From Brachionus manjavacas (taxonomy: Eukaryota; Rotifera; Eurotatoria; Ploima; Brachionidae), in NCBI GenBank assembly GCA_019054805.1, contig JAHQIY010000020.1, positions 744,001 through 808,000 of the forward strand: a DNA stretch of 64,000 nucleotides, in the 5' to 3' direction. How positions within the stretch are numbered: the first letter of the stretch is position 1; every line of letters starts with the position of its first letter. The translations under genes were made by a program, and so were the position numbers. Under the pieces are notes generated by a model. That model saw only the letters and a list, made by a program, of their open reading frames with translations. It was not told the origin of the DNA and did not search any database. Positions 44,617 through 56,600 of the stretch are shown here, one piece after another.

Positions 44617-47600
44617 TTAAGAATCAAGACAACACATTTCCAATTGCTTGACCCATTTGTATGCATCTTGAGGTGACTTGGCCAAAAAATAATAAATCCT
44701 CTTCGAAGTTTTTAACTCGAAGCAATTTTTTGAGTTTGTGTCTGAGAATTCCGAAATGAGATTCGAGAAATTGACCATTTTTTTCTCATTGCTTTGCTGA
44801 TACATCAACGCTGAACTTACGCCTTGATTTATGGATTCAACATCACTCAAGTCAATGACCCCTTTGGGTGTCTGTAAATCACTGACCGAGTCATAGTACC
44901 TCATTTGATGCTTGACCGAGTCTAACACAAAATATCTTTCTTTCCACTGTTTGAACAAGGCTCCTTGTTTTTTAAGATATCCAGCATAAGTCTGATGCTC
45001 ATTGTTGGGACTACCGCTTTGACTTCCTCCCGACCAATTCATGTAGTTGTAGTCCAATTTCTCCTCTCTCAATATGGTCTCCTCTTCCTTTCGCCCATAT
45101 GACTTGTTGTTGGCGTCAACTAAAGTATTTGTGGTATCTTTGTACTGAAGACCTACAGCTATAATTGGTGATTAGATTTAGAAAATTTTCAAAAGGACTA
45201 AGTGTAAAGAATAATGTGAAAAGTCTAATAGTTAGTAAGGAGCCTAGAATGTTAGCTTACCATCAAAAATTCGCGTAATTTCTGATAAAATGAAAATTTA
45301 AGACTGAAAATAGAAAAATGGAATAAAAATCCTACCGCAAGCACTGCCAATATCCGCGTCCATTTTCCCTTCGCTTCCTATTGAGTATTGATGTAATAGA
45401 TTAGGTTTTGTTCTTTGGTTCATTTTATTGAAATAGTCTTGAGAATAGTGAGAATTTGGCGTAGTTGAACATGAAGATGATGAGGTACTGGTATTTGTGT
45501 GAACCGAATAGCTGCTAGATTCAAATTGGTTATCGACTAGAACAGTAATGGGGACAGAGTTTCGTAATTGATCAGTAGTATCGCTGCCATAACATTCAGA
45601 CAAAATAGCTGACTTTGCCAATTGATAGTCTTGTTTACATTGTTCATGACAGTTCATGTTACAATTTCGACATTTAAGTCCAATAAATTCTGTATCTTCA
45701 ATTAAAAAAAATTCTAATAAAAATTTATTCTATTAATGATAAAAATTATCGAATTCGATGAAAACTTATCTATTATTAATTGGGAATACAGTGAAAAAAT
45801 TTAATTGTTGTCATGAAAAGGTTTTTTTTTTATTTTTCATTTACAATCTAATTAATTTATTGTCATTTTATATAATTAAAATGAAAATACGGTTTGTTTC
45901 AGAATTGATTAATAGTCTAAGTCAAGGCTGGACTTTGAGTTAAAATTTTTTTTTATTTTCAAGTCAAGACAAAATATAAACTTTAAATATTTTTTTTAGT
46001 TTTATGGTTTCTTTTTGTAAAAGAAATTGATTGATTTCAATTTAAATTATGCTCATTTCCAATAAAAACAATTTTTTTTAAATATTTTTTTTTCAAAATT
46101 TTAAATTTTTTTAATTCTAATTGTTTTTTTTTATTTAAACAAATTAATAAATGTAAAAGATGCATCAAGGTAAAAGAGAAATAGAATAAAAATAAAAAAG
46201 ATGTTCTACCCAAAGGGTTGAGTACTAATACAGTCTATCCTCGATTTTGTATTATTTGATTTTGAGACAGGATTATTGAATAACGAACAATAGGTATTAT
46301 GATTTCCATGTTAACTTAATTCGATTTTATTTCATTTTATTTTGTGACATCAAAAAAAGACAGAAATTAGAATTCGTCTCTATATGAAGTCATTATAAAT
46401 TATTTTGATTTTGTGACATGTACAAAAAAATAAAATAGAAAAAAATAAAAAAAATTTTAATTTTAAAAAAATATTTTTAATTATATTTTTAATTTTTAAA
46501 AAAATTTTATTTCATTTTAAAAATGTCTCGTGATCACTGATAATTTAAATCATAATGAGGAGTCTAACTCAAATGACTCAGAAGACTTGGTTGATGATAT
46601 GGAAATTGAAGTTAAACCTGTTAAAAAAATAATGGCACTTGAATGTATAGACACATAATTTTAATTAAGACATTTAAATAAAACAATACCTATTTTTAAA
46701 GAAATTTCTAAAACCAATATAACAATAGATCTTTATATGTTCCTCAAATTCAGCCAAAAATTCCAATCAAACTTTATTTTGTTTACTTTTAGAAAAATAA
46801 TTTACATAAACTAGGGTGAATTAACCGCATCGTATAATTCTTAATAAATTAAAATTTTTAGCTAATTTATAAATAATTAAATTTATGAAGAAAATTTTTT
46901 TTAAACAAGAATAAAAGTTGTTGGGTCTAGTCCATTAGGTGAACAAGTATTCACGAAATAGGTGAACAATTCATGTTCACGGTTTAAGTGAACATGAGTA
47001 AACCTAATTATTTTTACTCTGATAGTTTTTAAATTGTTCACCTGAATGTAATCAGACATAAAATTCTTTATTCGAAAACTCAAATAATTTTTTTTTTAAA
47101 TGATTTTTTTTTCATGTGTTGTAGACAAGCTTCATCCGCTATTGCTAAAAAACTGTGCCGACGCCATTACTGTTCCTTTAACTTTAATTTTCAGAAAGTC
47201 TTTATCTAATAGTCAGCTTCCAATACAATTCAGATCAGCAAATATTACTCCTTTGTTTAAAAAAGGTGATAAATCAACGGCCAGCAATAATCGTCCCGTG
47301 TCTTTAACTTCAATTCCGTGCAAAATTATGGAAAGCATAATTAGAACCAAAATTGAAGACTATCTTTATAAGAACAATATTATATCTAAAGAACAGCATG
47401 GATTTGTCAAGAAAAAGTCATGTTCATTTAATCTTATGGAAACTCTAGATTTCATCTCAATGAGTCTAGACAAAAGTATTCCTGTTGATGTAATTCTGCT
47501 AGATTTTGCGAAAGCATTTGATACTGTTCCGCACAGACGACTAATAGCTAAATTGAAAGCGTATGGCTTTGATGGTCTGACACTAAAATGGAATGAAGCT

Positions 47601-50600
47601 TTCTTGAAAAATAGAAGACAACGAGTTGTTCAAGGTGAAATTTTGTCGGATTGGGTTGAGATTTTTAGCGGTGTACCACATGGGTTAGTGATTGGTCCAC
47701 TATTGTTCGTTTTGTATATCAATGATCTATCAAAAGGAATAGAGAATGTTGTCAAAATGTATGCAGATGATACTAAAATATTCTCGCAAACTGTATCAGA
47801 AATAAGCGCTGTGAAACTACAATCAGATTTAGATTTAATTTTCAGGTGTCTTCAAGATTGGTCTCTTCTCTTTAACACATCTAAATGTGTGGTTATGCAT
47901 TACGGTCATAAAAGCAAATAATTCACTTATTTTATTAATGGTAAACATTTATCAACGTCAGAAACCGAAAGAGATCTTGGAGTTATCTTCAATACAAATC
48001 TTAAATGGAAAAATCAAGTGATAGAGGCTACAAACATAGCAAATCAAGTGTTGGGTCGCATCAGGAAATCATTCGCTCGTTTTGATTGTAAGTTATTTAG
48101 ATCATTGTATTTAACTTTTGTTCGTCCTCTTTTGGAATTTGCTGTGCCTGTATGGTCTCTATTTCTTAAGTCGGATTGTGAGAATCTTGAGAGGATTCAA
48201 CGCAGAGATAACTTTTTTTTCAACAGAACCGCTAACATATGGAACTCACTGCCAAATCAACTAGTTGAAGCCCCCAATGTTAACAGCTTTAAAGCAGGCA
48301 TTGATTGCTGGATGAGCAGCAATCAATCACATCAGCTGTCATAGTGTGCCTTATCAGCTCACTCGCTGGCTAGCCAGCTACAGTCAAAACTACTACTACT
48401 ACTACTACTACTACTAAATGTTCACTTAAATTTTTAATCAAAAATTTTTTTAATTTTCATGTTCACCTATCAGGGTAAAAATAATTAGGTTGACTCATGT
48501 TCACTTAAACCGTGAACATGAATTGTTCACCTATTTCGTGAATACTTGTTCACCTAATGGACTAGACCCTTGTTGTTAATAGTTTTTTACCAATTTCAAA
48601 AAAAGTCTTTTTCAAAAAAATGTCAAAAAAATGATTCTAATTACTTGATTTGAAATTACTGTTGCACAAATTGCATATATTTACATTGGAGAATACATAA
48701 AACTCGAACTCGTGTGGCTTTGAGATGGACTTTTTGAAGTTGGGAAACGGTGGCGTTGACGATGTAGCCGAAGAAGTGGATGTTGAGTAATTGGTGGATG
48801 CCGAATGGCCGCTAGAGTGCGAGTGCGACGACAGCAGTGTCAAGTGTTTATTATGAGCCATTTGAAGCTGACCAGTATTGGTCTCGTCGACCGTGGTCAA
48901 GTACGGTTTGGTCACAGACATAAAACAACTGCCATAATCTCCAATGTCATCCTCAATTAGCAGATCGTTGAGCATTTTTCGTTCAGCCAAGTCGAAAAAA
49001 TAGTCCCACAAATTTTTCCAATTAATTCTGAAGCCGTCTTTGGCCGCATCTACCTCTTCACTAGACTTATTTAACACGCTAGATATGTACACATTTACAT
49101 CCGAGTCACAATCACTCTCGAACCTTTCCATTTTATACTTGACTATAATCTGCTTCAGCAGCACCTCGTATTGACTGGGCAATATCTCATTCAATTGTTC
49201 ACAGTAATCACTAGCCGATTGGGCACACACTGGGTACCATGTGTCACTTTTCGAATTCAAGTAGCTGCCAGTATTAATCAAATCATAGTCGTACAAAGGA
49301 CCCGTGCACAGATCATCCTTCACATAGTACTTCCACAATTTTAGCTTGTAGATTTCGCTGCCAGGTCTCAAAGCCGACAGGCCAAACACTCCGGGCTGAT
49401 AGTTGAAGTTGAAAAATCTTGCCGAATTGTAGTGCACCTTGAGTATGTAGTCCCAAATGCACTTGGTGTCCGAGCTCAATTGTTTGTACTGTTTGTAGGT
49501 GACATGTGTGCGCTCGGCGCTGAACGCGCGCTTGGTCGGCTCTGCTTTCAACAAGCCGTACTGGGCTCGTTCGCATTCATTGTCAAGCAGAAATGTAGAA
49601 AATCGGTTCGAGACCGAATGGTAGGCCAAAAATTCCAAGTAGAAATAATTGAACTCAAATGCATTGGGGTACTGGTTCAAGCATTGATGAACACAGTCCA
49701 AAAATTGGATGAAAATAGGCGCAAAGCCAGTCTGGTCATCAGCGGTGTGGTTATTGCGTCTGGTGAATCTGTGTCCCATAGACAACCATTCTCGCTCGAC
49801 TAGCAAACAAAAGCCGTCAATTGTGCGGTAAAATGGGTCGAGCAAAAGCTCGGCCAAAGACACCACCTGAGCGGTGAGGTCCCAGCCGTCCTCTAGACAA
49901 ACCATCACGCTGCAGCTTTCTTCTATCTTTTCCGCTATGGTATTGGCTATGCTCAGTATCAGCTGGATTTGGTCGAACCATTTGGACTCGTGAATTTGCT
50001 TGAGAAAGCTGTTTGAATCGAGCACTTGATGGTTTGGCTCGTTGAAACTGGTCTTTTTGCGACCGATTTTGTTGGAGCTTGTCAATCGGTTTAGGCCGAA
50101 TGACGCCGTGGATACTTTGTGTCCCGGGTTGGAACTGCTTTCGTTTGTTTCAGCCACACTATGACTTGGTATGCATGCACGACACAGCTTTTTAAAGGAA
50201 TTCTTTGTATCTTTAACGTCGTGTATGTCGACTGGAATGAAAACGTATCGCGATGATGTTTCTTTATTCCAATCGTTTCTTAGAGACTAAAAAAATGAGA
50301 TTTTAAATTTTGTTGTTATCATTTTTTTAATTATCAAAAAAAAATAAGGCTTTTAAATTTTAATTTTTCCAAAATAAAGTTTTAATAGTTTTCTTAATAA
50401 TTTATTTTTTCTCAAGTTAAATTAACTAGCTAGCTCGTTCACATCTATTTTTATCATGGATAGACAATAAGATTTAACATCGTAAAAACCATTTTCTTTT
50501 TTGTACTTTTTGCTTACTTTAATTATTATATCAAAAATTGTTTTGTAAATTAGAAAAATATTGATTAATTAAACCTTAAATTTAATTCCCATTAAGTACA

Positions 50601-53600
50601 AAAAGTAATTTTTTCGTACATTTTAATATTCGTATTGCCTTATCCTCATTTTTATTAATTTAAAAAATTTATGATAATTTTATTAAATGATGATAGTTTA
50701 TTTGTGAAAGCTTATCTAAAATTTCTTTTGATTTTAGAAAAAATATCTTTTTTATAATTAGGAGCAAGAGACGAATTTAAAGATCAATATCTGGAATTGA
50801 AGTTTTTTTAAGACGCAATTCAAAAGAACTAATGATCAATCCGTACAAAAGGATGTCTGTGTGAGACATCGAGCAAACATAGACATTAAATTTATCGCTG
50901 ATCCATTTGGAGCAACTTCTCCAAGGTTTCTTCTTATATGGTAAAATCGGAGCATGATTTTTTTTACTTAGAAGCACCAGTGCTGCCATTTTTGACATCT
51001 TTTTTATTATTTAAAAAATTCAAATCAAAAAAGTAAAAAAAAATTTTTATTTAAAATTAAGTCTGAAATTTATTAATTCGTCTGCTTAACATGTTTTAAA
51101 TCTAAAATTATTTTTACACTAGAAAAATAATTTAAAAAAAATCAGATTTCGGATTATGTGAAATTTTAGTAAAAAAATTACTGTACAAAAAGAAAAACTC
51201 TATAATTGTAAAAAAAATAGTTCTGCAAACAGTACAATAATGTATAAATTTGTAAAAAAGAATTCCAAGCTCTGCAAAAACTCTGAAATTTATTGCATAT
51301 TTTAACCAAAAGTTTTTTCATGGAGTGCATTTTACAGAAAATTGCATAGTTTTTGCAGAACTTGGAATTCGGTATAAATTTGTACAATATTTTCTGTGTG
51401 AAGAACCACCTTTGTACAATTCTTAATTAGATTTCGTTATAATGGCATCAACAGTGCTTCTTAAAATAAATGCTGAAATCATTATTTCTTAAAATGTTAG
51501 GATTTATAATTTAAATTTAAATTTTTGTTCCTTGCCCCAAAATATCCAAAGACTTCATTTTTACTTTTTTTTTATTTTTATATTTTAATATGAATGAACT
51601 TTAGTTCAGTACAGATAAACAAATATATCAAGGAAACATATTCTTTTGTATGAAATAAATATATTCTATCCAAGATAATATTTTTTTTTTCAAATATTAA
51701 ATCGAAAATTAATTATATTTAAGTTTTTGATTCAAAAATATTCAAATTTTTTAAAAAATTAATTTTTTAAAATTAAAATAAATTAATTTTCTAGTGTTTT
51801 CTTTAAATTTATCTATATTTATAATAATGTTATATTCGAAGGCTTGGCAAAAGAATTTCAAAGTCTGTCAAAAAAAATGATTTCAATAGACAAGAGCTGC
51901 TAATGTCGAAAAAAAATTTAAGTTTTTTCCTGTTACCTTGACTTGATTTTTTTCACAAATGATGTACAAAGGTGCCGGCTGATTAGTTCTCGATCCATCT
52001 ATGCCATTAAAGTATTTAGCAGAGCTTGCATTGGACACGTTCGAATTGAGGCGAGCATTGTGTCCGCTATTGAAGGAACTGTTGAACGAGTCATTCAAAT
52101 TGGCATCCGCTACCACATGACTATCCTGATTGCTACCCGAGTCAAATGAACAATTGTAATTGAGGTTGAAATTTTTCATATGTAATTTATTCACATGATA
52201 CGACGACGATATGGTGTTGAATTTATTATTACTATCTTTAAAAAAAATTAAAAAAAATTAAAAAAAAAACATTAAAAAAAATAAAAAAGAGTTTGCTTAT
52301 GTAACCATGTAAAGTTTTGGCATAAATATTTTTGCTTTTAAATATTTTTTTTAATTTCTGCTTTTAATTCTTATAAATGTCGCGAGATTTATCAAATATT
52401 TTAATTAAAATTATTTAATTATTTGATTTTTACCAAAGTTTTTCAATTTCCTTTTGGAAAACTTAAGGATAACAAACAGGTTCCAAGAAATGATTCAGAT
52501 TCTGGGGAGAAATAAATTTTATTTTTAGAAAAATTTTTTTGGTCTCCTTTTTAAAATTGAATGCCAGGTAAATATTTTTCTCAACATCAAAACTATTGTT
52601 GGAACATAAGAATAAAAATAAAGTTTCCTAAACAGTGAATATGTATAAAGAGTTTTAAACTATTATGTCAAAAACTACTCTTTATTTTAAATAAAACATA
52701 AACTTTTACTTTTTAAAAAGATAAATGAGACGAAAACTCGAATAAATTTTTATGACCATAGTTAATTATGAGGTCGAAATCGAAATGTTTTTTTTATATC
52801 ATAATGACATTTTTACTAATTTGACTTGATTTTTTAGTTGAAAATTTGTCCAAGAAAAGTTTATATTTTATTAACATTTATGAAAAGAACAAATTAATAC
52901 ATCAATCTGTCGTATAATCTCTCGTATACGTCCTGCACCTCAGTTTCGTCTCTGTAACTTTTGTTGTAGTTCCTTAATTTATCTCTCGATTTTTGTGCAA
53001 TTAGCTACCATAGATGGCTTTCGAGTAAGCTATCTCCGCAAGCTCGCTTGCTGTAGCTCTTTATTATTTTTATTATTATATGCATTCCAAAGCTTATTTA
53101 CTTTTAATTATAACTAGAAATTGTTTTTGTTACTAAAATTACTTTTTTATCACAAGAATAAATTTACTTAATAAAAATGCTACATGCATTTAAAATAACT
53201 TTTTATAAATAAATTTTTTTTTGTTTAAAAATACCTTTTTTAACATAAGAACTATTTCCAAAATTATAAAAAAATTGTTTCGTCATTTAAATTCTGAAAT
53301 ACTTTGGAAAGTGAATCCGATAGTAGTTTTTGGTTGAAGGTATTAACACTCAAAACACTCAAGCAATGGCTAAACAAAGATAGAGACCAAAAAGAAAAAA
53401 AAAGACACCAAGTATTTTGGAGTTAAGAAGTCATTGTGAAAAAGAAGAGGAACAAAAGATTCTCAAACTTGGAATAATTTAAAAGGGAAATAGAATTTTC
53501 GTAAAGAAAAATCCGAAAAATTATACAAGGAACTGTGACAAGCTCTAGAGAAAGAAAAGTAGAAAATGAAAACAAGTTAAAGCTGTCAAGCTGGTTGATG

Positions 53601-56600
53601 AATATAAAGCGGGTTTCGAATCAAGATATGACGAATACCCGACTCCATAGTCTAATTGCTATCTTCCTATTTTTCCTTTTATCCTGAACTGATCAATACT
53701 TATTTTGAACTTGTTTTTACTTACAATTTGTCTATTTTAATTATCTTTAATATTATATTTTAATTTATTTTACTTTTATTTTATTTATTTTTTTTTAAAT
53801 GTGAAAGAGCTTTGGCTCGGCACAGATAAAGCAAACAAATAAAATAAATAATAAGTTTAGTCATTAATTAGCTAAAGTTAAAAGTATCTAATGAATTAGA
53901 CTTTCTTTTCGGCAGACAAGAGGAAAAGTAAATAGATTCTTGACTTTTTTAAGAAATTCAAAAAAGTAAAATTTTGTTATATTTTCAAAAAACTGTTGAA
54001 ATACATGTCATAAAAAATGATATAAGGCTCATTTTAATCGTTTTTTATTGCTCTTTAAAATAAGGTATTAAACATATATATTATTTTGAAAAAAATTAGA
54101 GGATAGGTATGATTCGCCACATATAAAGGTGTCCTAGGGGGCTTTTTTGTATTAGTAAACCATGAGACAAGTAGATTTTTGTAATTTCCTTAATTGTTAA
54201 AGTCTCTCAAATATATTTGTACAAAATTTAGTTGAATTCCGTCAGTGAGAACATGTTTTTTATTTCTTTTTAAAAATTTAAGCAATAAGTGAATTTAAAC
54301 AGATGATGATTCATCGGATACCAAACTCCACTGTATAATTGCTATATATTGCTTCTCATTTCCCTGAAACTTCAATTTTGTAAACATGTGTCACATGAAA
54401 CTTTATATTTCAATTTATCCTTTTTTTATTTTACTTTTTCTTTTTAAAATTTTATTTCTTTTTTATTTTTATTTTTATTTTTTGTTGTATCCATTCTGAA
54501 GGAGCGTAAACTCGGTACAGAAAACAAAAAACAAATAAAATGAAGTTTAATTAGTTAGTGATTAAAAAAGTGTTGGCCTTGTTAATCATTGTAAAATTTC
54601 ATATAAAATTTCCAATACAATATCTGCAAAATCTGTGTGAATTCGGCAAAATTCAGAGTTGCTTTAAAAGTCTCAAGTAAGGTCCAAGTCAACGAGATTA
54701 ATTTTCTTTTTTAAAGACTTGTACCTTTATTCGGACTTTTACTCTTTTTTTTTTAGTGACTGTAAATTTTTTTAAATTTGAAGTCTCTAAATAAACTATT
54801 TTTAGATAACTTATTTTTACATATTTTTAAATTGCTTTTTTTTACCTATTTTTAGATGCAGGAAAAATTTATAAAATTAACTCGTATCAAAAAAAAGAGT
54901 TTTTTATAAAATATTTAAACTCAGTAGCTTGTCAATTCTTTTTTTTAAATATTCGTATTAGTGACAGACTTGGACCTTTATTATAGTAACTGTGACTAAA
55001 ATAAATTTTTTTTTTAAATAAATTGAATTCTTTGACTTGTATTTTAGTAGTAGTAGTAGTAGTATGACAGTAGTATAAATGCTGTGGGAGACTTGAGTCT
55101 CCGAGTAGTGGCGCACGTAGATGCCCCACTATAACAGCCTACGGCCAATTTTTGGTTCAGTACAAAAGAACAGAACAAAGTGTAAAAAAATTAAATATTT
55201 TTTTTTTTTTTAAATTAATTCTGTGAAGGCAGCATGGTGCAACATTCAGAGTTGCATCAACTGTAAAGGTCTGCTAAAAGCGTGCAAAATCTCTGCAAAA
55301 TGCACTTCACTTGATTATATTGAAATTTAATTTCTGCAAATTTATCAGACTTAGATATTTAATGCAACTTTGAATGTTGCACTATGTTGCATTTACAGAA
55401 CTAAGTTTTTACCTTTAGAAAAAAGTTAATCAATTTTTTTACATTTTTTTTTGTTCTTTTTAACAATTTGTACTGAATTTCACAAAACCCAATTTTTTAA
55501 ATAAGCTATTTTTGGGTGACTTTTTTTTTTACCTATATTTGAATAACCTTTTACTAGATGCAAGAAAAATTTTTAAATTTAACTTGCATCAAACAAGTCT
55601 TTGACTAGGACTTTAATTGGAGACTTTTGAACAACTCTGGCAAATTCTACACTATTCAAACAAAATTATCACACATTTTTGATACTTTCCTCAATTTAAA
55701 AAAATAAAAAAATTACAAAATATGTGTAACAGTAAATTTCTATAACACCTTAATTTGTAAATCTACTGGTCTACCAGTAAAAATGTAAAACAAATAGGAA
55801 TAAATTTATGTTTTGTTTTTTTACTAGTAATTTTTTAAATTTAATTTTCAGATAGTAATTATGTAAAACAATTTTTTAGTTTCAGTAATATACTAAAACT
55901 TGAAGAATGGTCAATCCAGAGCCATCAAATGAAGATCTTCCTGTTGATGATATTATCGATAAAGCTAATTCTTTGTTGGTATAAGAAATAATGCACGTGA
56001 TAGTCAACAAAAACAAGCACAAAAATGTTGACAAGAAGTAAGAAATATATTGCAGAAAGTTGCAAAAATTCCAGTTGTTATGTAACTCAAGATACCATGG
56101 ATGGAATTCAAGCTGCAAAAGCAAATAAATTTTTGATTACACTATTTCATTAATTTACTAAAAAGATTCAAGTAAATTTCTAAAACTCAAAGAAAAAAAT
56201 TATTTTTTTTTCAAAATATACGTTTCGCTATAGTAAATTATTTATAAAAAAAAAATCAGTAGATATCTAAAATTTGTTCATTTTTTTATGTTTTACATAT
56301 TCACTGTTAGACCAGTAAATTTGTAAATTTATGTGTTTTTGAAATTACGGTAACACATATAAACTCCTTACATATAAACTAATTATAATATAAGTAAAAA
56401 AATTTTTTCTAATTATCCTCGTTTAAAAATAGGTGCAAACTTTACATGGTTACATTTTAGGTTTTTTTTGTTGTTGTTGTTGTTGTTGTTTACTATTTGG
56501 CAAATGGGTAGAGGTGGTGGTGGTGGTGATGGCATGCATAGGATTAGCATTTTGATGGTGGGAAGCGAACGCGTGGTTGTTCTTGATGGTTTTGACAGCC

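Noticed and set aside
46300..46316. Second X-box-like word, ATTTCCATGTTAAC
   Set aside because: It lies inside transposon debris in an SBF intron, far from any ciliary gene start.
56450..56494. Poly-glutamine tail as the C-terminus of SBF exon 1
   Set aside because: A GTAAAC donor before the CAA run gives correct phase to exon 2, and the family continues past this point, so the glutamine run is probably intronic.
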